Shown here: positions 28,344-36,133 of the stretch, piece by piece
How the letters are laid out: each line of letters begins with the position of its first letter
Numbering within the stretch: the stretch's first letter is position 1
Translations under genes and position numbers: made by a program
The notes under the pieces: model-generated
Databases searched by the model: none
The model's input: the letters and a program-made list of their open reading frames with translations, nothing else
What the model was told of the DNA's origin: nothing
Assembly (NCBI GenBank): GCA_903907935.1
Contig: CAIVQA010000013.1
Location: 1 to 60,034 of the forward strand
DNA from: an uncultured Francisellaceae bacterium
GTDB lineage: Bacteria; Pseudomonadota; Gammaproteobacteria; UBA6186; Azoamicaceae
Reading direction: 5' to 3'
DNA length: 60,034 nucleotides

Positions 28344-29309
28344 CTATACTTTTGTGGCAATGAGTTTACGTACTTCACGCTCCCTTTGGGTTCTTTTGTT
28401 GAACCAACCGCCAACGTTGTTTACGTCGATTGTTTTTGAATACTCTTTGAGCTCAGAAAACATTACGTATAAGGCATCGCCAAATTCACTTACCCATTGC
28501 CTAGCTTGATAGGCAGTCACACCAACAAATTCCAGCACTTCTTGTATCGCCCCGCAATGGATTAACTCTGGGGGTATTTTTTTGTACGGTACTTTAATGG
28601 CATTCCTTTCAACTGCAACAGCGCTTAAAGCGTCACCAGAAGCGCGTGGCGTCGTTTTCTCTGGGTGAGCGTGCTGTTTTAAAGGCTCAGGGGCAACAGC
28701 GTCGTTTTGAGGCGTCTTTTGTTGCTGTACTTTTTCTGCTACCTTTTCTTTTATAATACAGTTTTCCAACTCTGATTTGCTTGCGATCTCTCTAGATGGA
28801 TCTGAATCTGTATTATTAAATAATTCTTTCTTTGTAGTACTCTTATTTATTATTAACGCATCCTGATTTCCTGCTTGCTGATAATCAGCGTGCGGTAAAA
28901 AGCTAGATGGTGATTGATTGTTTTTGTTGTTGTAGTGGTTAGGTAGTGGCTCATAATCAAAAATAGCCTCATTGGCAATGTGATGTAAAACACCAATTAC
29001 GTGACCACCAGAATCTCTTAAAAACGTTCTCCTGAGATAGCCAGCTAGCTCGAGCTCTTTTAGTAATCTATATATCTTATGTTTCTTCCAGCCAAACCTC
29101 CTCGTCAAATCTGCAAACCTTACTGTCCAGTTTTCTGGTTTGCCGACTAAATAGCATAGTAGTGCTAACGAATCTTTAATCCTAATGTCTTCCAATGTGG
29201 TGTTAGGAATTATGGCGTATTCTCTTCCTGGATACCGTTTTATAATATTCCCAGATGTTTCATTACTTGATTTACGTTTATTATTAGCTTTATCCGTATT
29301 GTTAGACAT
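28344..29309 (-). CDS. winged-helix DNA-binding protein, probable replication initiator/organiser
   Basis: 321 residues behind AAGGGA. Residues 25-110 form a winged helix of the type seen in phage and plasmid replication proteins: ALLCYLVGKPENW.VRFADL..RFGWKKHKIYRLLKELELAGYLRR. The centre is Gln/Glu/Lys-rich linker, and the C-terminus (PPELIHCGAIQEVLEFVG to WFNKRTQREREVRKL) is a second helical domain. Such proteins start replication or recruit helicase. No Walker motif is seen. Transcriptional regulation is an alternative role. Confidence 0.6.
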   Translation of the reverse strand: MSNNTDKANNKRKSSNETSGNIIKRYPGREYAIIPNTTLEDIRIKDSLALLCYLVGKPENWTVRFADLTRRFGWKKHKIYRLLKELELAGYLRRTFLRDSGGHVIGVLHHIANEAIFDYEPLPNHYNNKNNQSPSSFLPHADYQQAGNQDALIINKSTTKKELFNNTDSDPSREIASKSELENCIIKEKVAEKVQQQKTPQNDAVAPEPLKQHAHPEKTTPRASGDALSAVAVERNAIKVPYKKIPPELIHCGAIQEVLEFVGVTAYQARQWVSEFGDALYVMFSELKEYSKTIDVNNVGGWFNKRTQREREVRKLIATKV

Positions 29310-29383
29310 GTTATTTTCCCTTAATTATAAAATTTATTAATAGATATATGTTTTTTGCATCGAGACGAAAGATTTTAGAATAT

Positions 29384-29476
29384 TTACCCACTATAGAACG
29401 ACAGTAAAAATTCTTGGGAACCATGAAAAGCTTGATCATTAACTGGGGTCTTGACATTTGATTTGTTTTTTGGCAT
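29384..29476 (-). CDS. 30-residue micro-ORF with coupled 10-codon leader
   Basis: Two short frames lie upstream of the replication-type gene. The first (29476-29508) encodes 10 residues starting MPKN; its TAA overlaps the ATG of the second (29384-29476, 30 residues, also starting MPKN) as TAATG. Each has AAGGA-like sites. The start region of about 25 bases is duplicated. They may be leader peptides or may be chance; no family is known. Confidence 0.35.
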   Translation of the reverse strand: MPKNKSNVKTPVNDQAFHGSQEFLLSFYSG

Positions 29477-29568
29477 TATAAAGATTCCTTAGTTATGTTT
29501 TTTGGCATTATTAAGTTTCCTTATATATGTGGCTAAACACATATAATTACATTGTTGGGGTATTGTTT

Positions 29569-29597
29569 GGCCGCAAGAGTTTCCACTCTTAGCGGCC
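29569..29597. terminator. strong GC-rich hairpin in the replication region
   Basis: GGCCGC-AAGAG, loop TTTCCA, CTCTT-A-GCGGCC forms an 11-bp stem with one bulged A. On the + strand GTTCTTTTTG follows. Neighbouring genes are on the - strand, so a + strand terminator here could end an antisense RNA over the replication region. I see nothing else in 29509-29634. Confidence 0.5.
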
Positions 29598-29634
29598 GTT
29601 CTTTTTGTTAATTATTTAATTCATTTTGTATCCC

Positions 29635-29868
29635 TTATTTAAAATACAGACCAAAAACTGAAAGCATAATACATATTAACAAGCACACTCCAATCTTTGC
29701 CATGTTGTACAAATTTATTTCAAATCGATCTATTCTTTGTATTATTTGAGTACCAAGAAGGGTGGCGTGTTGGCGCGAACAAACAGTTTCATCAGCAACT
29801 GTATCTTCCCAATCGCCCTTGTGAGCCGACCATGTCCGTTTTTTAAACGTCGATTCGTTTTCTTGCAT
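29635..29868 (-). CDS. small membrane-anchored protein
   Basis: 77 residues behind AAAGG. A polar N-terminus (about 55 residues with WSAHKGDWEDTV) is followed by one C-terminal membrane helix, IGVCLLICIMLSVFGLY. Tail-anchored layout. Function unknown. Confidence 0.55.
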   Translation of the reverse strand: MQENESTFKKRTWSAHKGDWEDTVADETVCSRQHATLLGTQIIQRIDRFEINLYNMAKIGVCLLICIMLSVFGLYFK

Positions 29869-29924
29869 TTTTATTACCTTTAATTTATTTGCGTCATATT
29901 ATCAAAATTAATCTACTCAAATTA

Positions 29925-30101
29925 TTATAAACAACTCCAATGGCACGGATTAAATGTGCTTGGTTGTGCAGGACATACCCAAATCGGTGATTTTCCGAAT
30001 GGACACACTGGTTGATCGTAATTGCCAGCACACACTGACCTTAATGAAAGACTAAATCCAATTGCACAAAGAGCAAAAATTGTAATTAAAATCTTTTTCA
30101 T
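29925..30101 (-). CDS. secreted cysteine-rich micro-protein
   Basis: 58 residues behind GGGAGAG. It has an N-terminal signal peptide (KKILITIFALCAIGFSLSL) followed by a short mature part with six Cys (SVCAG, PVCP, WVCPA, PCHWSCL) and several Trp and Pro. The Cys pattern suggests disulfides after export. It could be a lipoprotein if the first Cys is modified. No family recognised. Confidence 0.6.
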   Translation of the reverse strand: MKKILITIFALCAIGFSLSLRSVCAGNYDQPVCPFGKSPIWVCPAQPSTFNPCHWSCL

Positions 30102-30121
30102 TTTTCTCTCCCATAAGTAAT

Positions 30122-30460
30122 TTATATTAATTTTAACAATATTGATCGAGTGGCTATAATCATAATTATTACTCCACCAGCTATAGAGCCAATAATAGCT
30201 AACAAATGTTTTCTGAAATCTCCGCGTAACTCTCTTACCTCTACGCGCAACTCTTTCACATCGGTTTCTATCGTTGTTATATCATTGTCTAGCCTTTCTT
30301 CTAAATTTTTTAAATCATCTTTAGTAGCAAAACTATCTAATTTGTTTGCTATTCCATTAAAACTACTGTCTAAAACATTAACTTGCGTTCTGGCTTGCTT
30401 TTCATTAATACCAGAAGCTACCAAATCGTCAAATGCTTTTAATGTGTCTATGTACGCCAT
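30122..30460 (-). CDS. DUF1640-like coiled-coil membrane protein
   Basis: 112 residues. It opens TLKAFDDLVASGINEKQA, then FATKDDLKNLEERLDNDI and a heptad coiled coil, and ends in one membrane helix (LLAIIGSIAGGVIIMIIA). This is the layout of DUF1640-like proteins common in proteobacteria and their mobile elements. Two relatives are at 32329-32490 and 32506-32799. Molecular role unknown. Confidence 0.6.
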   Translation of the reverse strand: MAYIDTLKAFDDLVASGINEKQARTQVNVLDSSFNGIANKLDSFATKDDLKNLEERLDNDITTIETDVKELRVEVRELRGDFRKHLLAIIGSIAGGVIIMIIATRSILLKLI

Positions 30461-30480
30461 GGTTTATTTGCTCTTTTAAT

Positions 30481-30711
30481 TTATCGTTTTCTGTGCTGAT
30501 TATATTCTATTTTTTCTAATAAACAGTTTATTCTAGATAGATAATAATCTGAAGAATTTAGTATATGCTTTATTGAGTCTATTAATAAACAAATATAAAT
30601 AAATGCTACTATGTACACAATATATTTTATATATGTTTTATATTTTATATAAAGGTTATACCATACTTCTATATATTCTTTAAGTTCTTGTAAAATACTA
30701 GTGTCTTCCAT
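30481..30711 (-). CDS. small membrane protein
   Basis: 76 residues. Tyr/Lys-rich N-terminus and one strong membrane segment, YIKYIVYIVAFIYICLLI. ATG 30711 follows AGGGT and begins 2 bases after the stop of the RHH gene, so the two are co-transcribed. Function unknown. Confidence 0.5.
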   Translation of the reverse strand: MEDTSILQELKEYIEVWYNLYIKYKTYIKYIVYIVAFIYICLLIDSIKHILNSSDYYLSRINCLLEKIEYNQHRKR

Positions 30712-30713
30712 TT

Positions 30714-30980
30714 TTACCCTTCTAGCTGCCTGTATTGTCTGTTATTTATTGCTTCTCTTTGTCTGGGTATTTTTATTTCTGGTTCTTCTTCTTTTTCTAC
30801 AAGCCTACCTTCTAAATACTTATGTATAATGCTACCTATAATAGTTTGATATGGTATTGAATCTCTTTTAGCTTTTTCTTTTAAAAGAGATAAATCTTTT
30901 GGAGCAAGCCTTAAACCTACTTGTTTCTTTTTTAATATATCTTTAATTGGTTTTCTACCTGGTTGTTTTTTAGCTGTCAT
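30714..30980 (-). CDS. ribbon-helix-helix DNA-binding protein
   Basis: 88 residues behind GGAGAT. KKQVGLRLAPKDLSLLKEKAKRDSIPYQTIIGSIIHKYLEG is a ribbon-helix-helix with the antitoxin-like PYQT..GS..HKY pattern. A TTGACA box lies upstream. The protein may repress its own operon and may be an antitoxin, although the partner at 30481 looks like a membrane protein, not a known toxin. Confidence 0.6.
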   Translation of the reverse strand: MTAKKQPGRKPIKDILKKKQVGLRLAPKDLSLLKEKAKRDSIPYQTIIGSIIHKYLEGRLVEKEEEPEIKIPRQREAINNRQYRQLEG

Positions 30981-31102
30981 AATATCTCCATAACTGTATT
31001 TTATTTATAATATGCAATCTGTCAAGACAAAAATTATTTTAAATCATTATTGACTTCTAGATTTTATTAAGTTTGTTTTGTTTTTTCATATTGTTTATCA
31101 TG

Positions 31103-31414
31103 TTATATCACTAATTTTCCGCAAGCTTTTTTGTTTGTTTCTAAGTTTAAAAACTCTTCATAACTTAAATTGTATCCACAGTATTCACATACAACACGCC
31201 CTAATTTAGCTGTAAAGTTATGATGTTTACTATGACAACATTCTATATTTATCTTTATGTTTGGTTTTAATTTTTTATAGGGTCTGTGGCTTTCTTCAGT
31301 TTGAGTTTCAATTTCTTTGGTTTTTCTATCTGCATATTGATTTTCTTCTGTTTGAGTAGCTACGGAATTACTACGTTTTTTGCAGGTAAATTTCCATAAT
31401 AGTTTTTTTAACAT
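31103..31414 (-). CDS. hypothetical protein with Cys pair
   Basis: 103 residues. The N-terminal half has two VATQTEE/IETQTEE repeats. The C-terminal half has CCHSKHH and CEYCGYNLS, which may bind zinc. ATG 31414 follows AGGGT. Unknown function. Confidence 0.45.
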   Translation of the reverse strand: MLKKLLWKFTCKKRSNSVATQTEENQYADRKTKEIETQTEESHRPYKKLKPNIKINIECCHSKHHNFTAKLGRVVCEYCGYNLSYEEFLNLETNKKACGKLVI

Positions 31415-31510
31415 TTAAATATACCCTGTTAATCTTAAAGATAACCTAATAACCGCAATATTAAATAACAAACATTTAACTGTGACCTGGTAATCTATAA
31501 TCATTTACCT

Positions 31511-31717
31511 TTATCCTGTTCTTTGCCTGGGAATGAGTTTTACTTCATATTCAGGTAATTCTGAGATTTTTTCCTTAATCCAGTTTACAATACTTTTATT
31601 TTTAGCAAATAAATAAGCATCTAGTTTCTTTTTTTCTAAAAAAGAGATAGCAGCATTAAGTTTTATTTCATTTTCTTTTAATTCTTCGATTTTCACATTG
31701 GTTTTGTCTTTTTTCAT
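31511..31717 (-). CDS. small RHH-family-like protein
   Basis: 68 residues from ATG 31717 behind GGAGG, preferred over 31744. The end, KNKSIVNWIKEKISELPEYE followed by PRQRTG, matches the end of the proteins at 32804 and 33354 (IVQWVKEKIDEIPDEE, LVHWVGEKIEELPDEE). A TTGACT box lies upstream. It is probably a diverged member of this small family. Confidence 0.5.
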   Translation of the reverse strand: MKKDKTNVKIEELKENEIKLNAAISFLEKKKLDAYLFAKNKSIVNWIKEKISELPEYEVKLIPRQRTG

Positions 31718-31779
31718 ATCTGCCTCCAGTTTAAAACGGAACAATCTAAAAAGTCAAGACAGTTAAGATTTTTAAATGC

Positions 31780-31808
31780 TTGACTTCTTCACTTTGAAGA
31801 GTTATTAT
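31780..31808 (+). promoter_or_regulatory. sigma70-type promoter with internal inverted repeat
   Basis: TTGACT (31780) and TATTAT (31803) are separated by exactly 17 bases. The spacer holds a near-palindrome, ACTTCTTCA-CT-TTGAAGAGT, that could be an operator. The gene at 31908 lies 100 bases downstream behind GAGGAG. Confidence 0.6.
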
Positions 31809-31907
31809 AAAAATTAACCTGCCACAATAAAGTGACAGGCCGTCTATATTAGATGGTTTCAACATCCTATATAGGCATACACAACCAAACTATAGAGGAG
31901 TTTAGTT

Positions 31908-32234
31908 ATGCAATGTCATAATAACACAAATACTATTACATCAACAAACCAACCGTCCACGCCTACTAACCAACCAATAATACCTGTTGTTCCCGTGTCG
32001 CCTATAAACACAAGAAGCACAACCAGAAACACTACAACCAGAACAGAAGTTGACAGAGCCCATCCAAGAGTAAACTTAACAGCTCTTATTCTACCTCAAT
32101 TCAGAAGAGCAAATGCTAAGCGTCGTCTTGTCTTCCCTCAACCTCACGTTGGTGGCTGCAAAGAAACCGAGTATTACAAAAATCATAAAGATGACGACGA
32201 TTACTCTAGAACACATCCAACCTTGGCTTGTTAG
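31908..32234 (+). CDS. hypothetical Thr/Asn/Pro-rich protein
   Basis: 108 residues with a strong GAGGAG site. The N-terminal half is low-complexity Thr/Asn/Pro, and the C-terminal half has basic patches (RRANAKRRLVF) and His/Cys near the end. No known fold. It is transcribed divergently from the - strand RHH gene at 31511. Confidence 0.45.
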   Translation: MQCHNNTNTITSTNQPSTPTNQPIIPVVPVSPINTRSTTRNTTTRTEVDRAHPRVNLTALILPQFRRANAKRRLVFPQPHVGGCKETEYYKNHKDDDDYSRTHPTLAC

Positions 32235-32328
32235 GAGGACACATTATGTACCATCAAACCTTTCCTAACCACCTCAATAGCCCTGCTACAATAAGCGGGG
32301 CGTATATTAAACCTGTTACTGACAACAT

Positions 32329-32490
32329 CTATATCTTACCAAACCATCTTAAAAACCCAGAAAAAATTAGTGTGTTTGTAATGCCTACCAGCACGTATAC
32401 AACAAAGAGTTTAAAGTCGTCTCTAATTAACTTAATTTCAAGCTTTAAATCTTCTTTAGTAGCAAAAGAGGTTAGGTCTTTTAGTGACAT
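32329..32490 (-). CDS. DUF1640-like small membrane protein (short copy)
   Basis: 53 residues from ATG 32490 behind an AGGAT site. It has LTSFATKEDLKLEIKLIRDDFKLF, then a membrane helix (VVYVLVGITNTLIFSG). The TKEDLK core matches the paralogues at 32506 and 30122. It lacks their N-terminal 40 residues. Confidence 0.5.
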   Translation of the reverse strand: MSLKDLTSFATKEDLKLEIKLIRDDFKLFVVYVLVGITNTLIFSGFLRWFGKI

Positions 32491-32505
32491 TTGTTTATCC
32501 TGTTT

Positions 32506-32799
32506 TTACCAGTGGAATATAGTTTTAAAAGTCAAAACAATAACGCCTGCCACCATAGAGTACAGGCATCTTCTTATATCGCTTTTTACATCTTTTAAGT
32601 CGCTATCTAATCTTTTTAGATCACCTTTAACGCCATTAATATCATCTTTTGTTATTAATTCTAGTCTCTTAAGGTCATCTTTTGTTGCCAAATTACATAA
32701 CGACTTATCTAATGCTTTAGCTTGGCTTAAAGATTGTTCCTCTGATAAACCGGATTTTCTTAAATCTTCAAAATATTCCCACGATGTCAGTGTTGCCAT
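32506..32799 (-). CDS. DUF1640-like coiled-coil membrane protein
   Basis: 97 residues. SWEYFEDLRKSGLSEEQSLSQA and LATKDDLKRLELITKDDI match the protein at 30122, then heptads and a C-terminal membrane helix (MVAGVIVLTFKTIF). It starts 4 bases after the RHH gene at 32804-32998 stops, so they form one operon on the - strand. Confidence 0.6.
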   Translation of the reverse strand: MATLTSWEYFEDLRKSGLSEEQSLSQAKALDKSLCNLATKDDLKRLELITKDDINGVKGDLKRLDSDLKDVKSDIRRCLYSMVAGVIVLTFKTIFHW

Positions 32800-32803
32800 T
32801 TAT

Positions 32804-32998
32804 TTATCCAGCCTTTCTGTGGTAAGCCCTGTGGGATTCTTCGTCAGGAATTTCATCAATTTTTTCTTTTACCCATTGAACTATATTTTTATCTTTTTGA
32901 AGCAAGTAATGTTTCAGCTTTTTTACCCTAGATTTTGGTACTCTAGCGGAAAGCATAACATCGGGGTCTTTTATGTTTTTTGTCGATTTGTTCTTCAT
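32804..32998 (-). CDS. small RHH-like DNA-binding protein
   Basis: 64 residues behind AAGGAGAT. Residues 14-55 (MLSARVPKSRVKKLKHYLLQKDKNIVQWVKEKID) fit a ribbon-helix-helix. It is about 55% identical by eye to the protein at 33354-33548. Promoter: TTGACA, 17 bases, ATATTA on the - strand. Probably an autoregulator. Confidence 0.6.
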   Translation of the reverse strand: MKNKSTKNIKDPDVMLSARVPKSRVKKLKHYLLQKDKNIVQWVKEKIDEIPDEESHRAYHRKAG

Positions 32999-33077
32999 CG
33001 TTCCATCTCCTTTTTTAATAATATATTTTTAGTTTACAATTTGTCAAGGGTTCTTGAAAAATATTCTTCACATATAC

Positions 33078-33100
33078 TTGACAAGTTGTATACATGTATA
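33078..33100 (+). promoter_or_regulatory. promoter with palindromic operator
   Basis: TTGACA at 33078 is followed by the perfect 12-bp palindrome TATACATGTATA at 33089-33100, where a regulator could bind over the -10 side. It drives the + strand gene at 33186 and is divergent from the RHH gene at 32804. Confidence 0.5.
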
Positions 33101-33185
33101 GTACAAATAAAAAGTAAATCGCGATGCGTAAACCCACTACAGTCTACGCACCGCTCACAGTTAAACCTAAATAGGAGATTTAACC

Positions 33186-33353
33186 ATGTCTAATCAAGAT
33201 AACACATCAATTAGCTTTATTGAAGTTTTAGCTAGCTACATCAAATTTATAGAGCGTTTTAACCTTATTGATACCGTTGATGCTGTATCTAAAAATTTTA
33301 ACCATAGCTACCGCCATGCTGGTGATAAATTCGCCAAGTTTGAAGAAGATTAC
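33186..33353 (+). pseudogene. truncated copy of the 33733 gene
   Basis: The first 37 residues (FIEVLASYIKFIERFNLIDTVDAV) match the start of the intact gene at 33733 (FVEVLTSYISFIDRFNLIDTIDAV). The frame then continues only as antisense of the RHH gene at 33354-33548. It has its own GGAG site and promoter, so a short product may still be made, but the gene has lost its 3' half. Confidence 0.55.
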
Positions 33354-33548
33354 TTACCCTGCCTTCCTGTGGTATCTTCTCGACTCTTCTTCGTCAGGAA
33401 GTTCCTCTATTTTTTCTCCGACCCAGTGAACCAAGCTTTGTTCTTTGTTGAACAAATATTTTTTCAATTTTCTTGCTTTAGACTTTGGGATTCTGGCGGA
33501 AACGACAACGTTAGGGTCGTTCAACTTTTCTGGTTCATTTTTTTTCAT
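33354..33548 (-). CDS. small RHH-like DNA-binding protein, second copy
   Basis: 64 residues behind GGAGAT. It parallels the protein at 32804 throughout (DPNVVVSARIPKSKARKLKKYL, ending RRYHRKAG). Promoter on the - strand: TTGACA, 17 bases, ATATTA. Part of a duplicated segment containing the RHH gene, a divergent promoter region and the start of the FVEVL gene. Confidence 0.6.
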   Translation of the reverse strand: MKKNEPEKLNDPNVVVSARIPKSKARKLKKYLFNKEQSLVHWVGEKIEELPDEEESRRYHRKAG

Positions 33549-33732
33549 ACCTGTATCTCCGTTTATAATAATATAGTTACTGCTTTCATTCTGTCAAGCG
33601 TTCATAAAAATATTTTTCATGCACCCTTGACGACTCGCGCGCAACATGTTAAGTTGAAACAATATAACGCAGAGTACAAGTCCGAACAACTTGCACCCCG
33701 CTCACAACTTAACCTAGTAAGGAGATTAAGCT

Positions 33733-34062
33733 ATGTATAATCACGATACCACACCAACTAACTTTGTTGAAGTCTTAACCAGCTACATCAGCTTTATCGA
33801 TCGTTTTAACCTTATTGACACTATCGATGCTGTAGAAGGTTTTAACTTAATGATCCAAGCAAAGTTAATAAGAATCAGTAATCTAAATTTAGAAAAAACA
33901 CCAATACATCATTTATTCAGTGAGCTCCACGCGGCGACTATAACATATCAAGGCAAACTGATTGAGATGATAAAACCTAACAACGTCTACAGTGACAGGT
34001 TAGTTGAGATGCTTAGATTATTAAAAAACATTAACCATGACGATATTTATAAGGATATTTAG
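33733..34062 (+). CDS. hypothetical protein of the duplicated segment
   Basis: 109 residues behind AAGGAG. Helical, with NLIDTIDAV, IHHLFSELHAATITYQ and MLRLLKNI. It is the intact version of the truncated gene at 33186. It lies just upstream of the RecE/RecT genes and may be a leader gene of that operon. Unknown function. Confidence 0.5.
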   Translation: MYNHDTTPTNFVEVLTSYISFIDRFNLIDTIDAVEGFNLMIQAKLIRISNLNLEKTPIHHLFSELHAATITYQGKLIEMIKPNNVYSDRLVEMLRLLKNINHDDIYKDI

Positions 34063-34113
34063 GCCGAACAAAGAACAAATCCCTACATAATGTAATAAAT
34101 AATAGGAGGAAAT

Positions 34114-34992
34114 ATGTTACCAGGAATTTACGATAATTTGGATATAAAAGTCTATCACGCCGACCAAGCCATAAGCTCAACTGGAATCAACTTAATAATT
34201 GACTGTCCTGCAAGATTTCATTATGAGCGAGTGCAAAAATATTTAGAGCTAGACGAAAATGAAATAGCTAAACAGGAAGCAAAATATAAGCTCGGAAGAG
34301 CTGTGCATATGTTGGTGTTAGAGCCAGATAAATTTGATAATACATTTTATTGTATGAAGGAATATGTAAATTTAACTACCAAGGCAGGTAAAGAAGTCTA
34401 CGCTGATGCCCAGAAAGAAGCTAAAGGTCGCACTATATTAAGAGTAGGCGAATGGGAACACATCAAAACTATGGCAGATGAAGTTCTTAAACATTCTGTT
34501 TGGCAATCTTTTAAGAGCATATTTATCGAAGGAAGTATTGGGCATGTTGAGCATTCTATTTTTTGGGGTAATAGTAATAACCAAGCATCGCTTAAAGCTA
34601 GACCAGATATTTTTAACGACACCTTAATAATAGACCTTAAAACAACCGACAGCATAAAAAACTTTGAACGCTCTATTCATTCTTATGGCTACTATAGACA
34701 AGCGGCTATGCAAATAGACGGGTTAAAGCAGTCAGATAAAATTAGACGTAACTTTGGGTTCTTTGTTGTTGAAAGCAAAGCACCATACTTAACTGCATGT
34801 TTCAAACTAGATAACGAATCAATTGAGCAGGGTAGAAGAGAATATTTAGAAGCTGCTGCATTGTATCAACAATGTTTAAAGCAAAATGAATGGCCTGGGT
34901 ACAGTGATAGGTGGCAGTTAGCATCTTTGCCTAGGTGGGCGATAACAAATAACGACTTAAACTTAGAACCGCGTTTAGCGATAGCAATATAA
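34114..34992 (+). CDS. RecE-like exonuclease (PD-(D/E)XK)
   Basis: 292 residues behind AGGAGG. The N-terminal GIYDNLDIKVYHADQAISSTGINLIIDCPARFHYE and GRAVHMLVLEP (H65), with the nuclease core RPD (D165) and IIDLKTT (D174, K176), mark the RecE/exonuclease VIII family (DUF3799-like). It would resect double-stranded ends for annealing by the RecT-like protein that follows. Confidence 0.8.
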   Translation: MLPGIYDNLDIKVYHADQAISSTGINLIIDCPARFHYERVQKYLELDENEIAKQEAKYKLGRAVHMLVLEPDKFDNTFYCMKEYVNLTTKAGKEVYADAQKEAKGRTILRVGEWEHIKTMADEVLKHSVWQSFKSIFIEGSIGHVEHSIFWGNSNNQASLKARPDIFNDTLIIDLKTTDSIKNFERSIHSYGYYRQAAMQIDGLKQSDKIRRNFGFFVVESKAPYLTACFKLDNESIEQGRREYLEAAALYQQCLKQNEWPGYSDRWQLASLPRWAITNNDLNLEPRLAIAI

Positions 34993-35003
34993 GGGGTAAT
35001 TTT

Positions 35004-35867
35004 ATGAGTAATGCATTAAAAGTAATAGATAATAGATATATCAACCAAATCAAAACTGGCGGTTTTTTAGTGCCAACAAGTTTAGAGTCAGCGTTAAAAT
35101 CTGCTGAAATAATCGGTAAATCGACATTTTGTCCGTCAAACTTTAAAGGCAAAGAAGCCGATATTGTTGTGGCTTTACAGTATGCTCAAGAGCTTGATGT
35201 ACATCCAGTATTAATGCTGCAAAACATTTGTTTAATAAATGGGCGCATTTGTATTTGGGGTGATTTAGTGAGGGCTATTTGTTTGAGACAAGGAAACATT
35301 TCAATAAAAGAAACTTATGATGAAGAAACAATGGTAGCAACCTGTACAATAAAACGTGACAACAAAGAGCCTGTTTTTAGGACGTTCTCTAAAGCAAAAG
35401 CTGAAAAAGCTGGATTGTGGGGAAAAACTGGGCCGTGGTCAACTTACCCAGATAGAATGATTGTATTGAGGGCTTTTGGTTTTGCTGCTAGAGATGCTTG
35501 TGCTGATATATTAAAAGGTATTATTACCAGGGAAGAGGCTGAGGATATACCAAACGACAACAACAAAGAAAAGCTTGAGAGCAGCAATATTCCCCAGATT
35601 AATAGCCAACATATTGTGCCAGTGTCTATTTACAAGACAATATCAGATAAATTGTTGGAGTTGGGAGATAAAAAAACTATTGCCAATATTGTTGTTAAGT
35701 TGTTGCAAAGATATAACGTAAAAAACTTTAGAAGTTTGCCAGAAGATAAGCTTGTTGAATTTGAGAGTAAAGTAAAAGAGGAGATAGATAGCATAAACAA
35801 TATGAATGATTCTATGTGTCGTATGCAAGAAGAAAGCGATATACAAGATGACGCTAATGTAGTGTAA
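35004..35867 (+). CDS. RecT-like single-strand annealing recombinase
   Basis: 287 residues behind AAGGGG. VPTSLESALKSAEIIGKSTFCPSNFKGKEADIVVALQYAQELDVHP, then LMLQNICLINGRICIWGDLV, is the core of phage RecT-type annealing proteins. It is 11 bases after the RecE-like gene, the usual pair. The C-terminal 100 residues are a variable acidic helical tail. Confidence 0.75.
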   Translation: MSNALKVIDNRYINQIKTGGFLVPTSLESALKSAEIIGKSTFCPSNFKGKEADIVVALQYAQELDVHPVLMLQNICLINGRICIWGDLVRAICLRQGNISIKETYDEETMVATCTIKRDNKEPVFRTFSKAKAEKAGLWGKTGPWSTYPDRMIVLRAFGFAARDACADILKGIITREEAEDIPNDNNKEKLESSNIPQINSQHIVPVSIYKTISDKLLELGDKKTIANIVVKLLQRYNVKNFRSLPEDKLVEFESKVKEEIDSINNMNDSMCRMQEESDIQDDANVV

Positions 35868-35895
35868 AATATTAGTCTAATCAGAATTAAGTTTT

Positions 35896-35919
35896 GAGGT
35901 GTAGATTTACCTGCACCTC
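35896..35919. terminator. bidirectional hairpin between RecT-like and antitoxin genes
   Basis: GAGGTGTAG, loop ATTTAC, CTGCACCTC: nine pairs with one wobble, followed by TTCATTT. It sits between two convergent genes. Confidence 0.6.
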
Positions 35920-35944
35920 TTCATTTAAAAACAATGGTAATTGG

Positions 35945-36133
35945 TTAGTAGTTAGTGCTTAATTCTGTTTTAATTTCATACCAAGGTATTTCAGCTACCT
36001 TACCATTATCTATTGCCCAAATAGAATGCTTATTTTTTTTGTGTTCTTGAAGCTCTTTAGTAAAAGCTTTCTTTACCGCACATATAATTTTTTCAGACAT
36101 GATTGTACTTTCTCTGCTTAAAATATTTGCCAT
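35945..36133 (-). CDS. probable antitoxin of the zeta-type pair
   Basis: 62 residues, overlapping the zeta-like gene by 16 bases. It is charged and helical at the N-terminus and has KHSIWAIDNGKVAEIPWYEI at the end, a layout seen for small proteins downstream of zeta-type kinases in proteobacteria. ATG 36100 is an alternative start. Antitoxin role is inferred from position. Confidence 0.55.
   Translation of the reverse strand: MANILSRESTIMSEKIICAVKKAFTKELQEHKKNKHSIWAIDNGKVAEIPWYEIKTELSTNY

Noticed and set aside
32228..33193. 321-codon + strand ORF as a real gene
   Set aside because: Most of it is antisense of three - strand genes with good starts and paralogues. Only its first 30 codons could be real.
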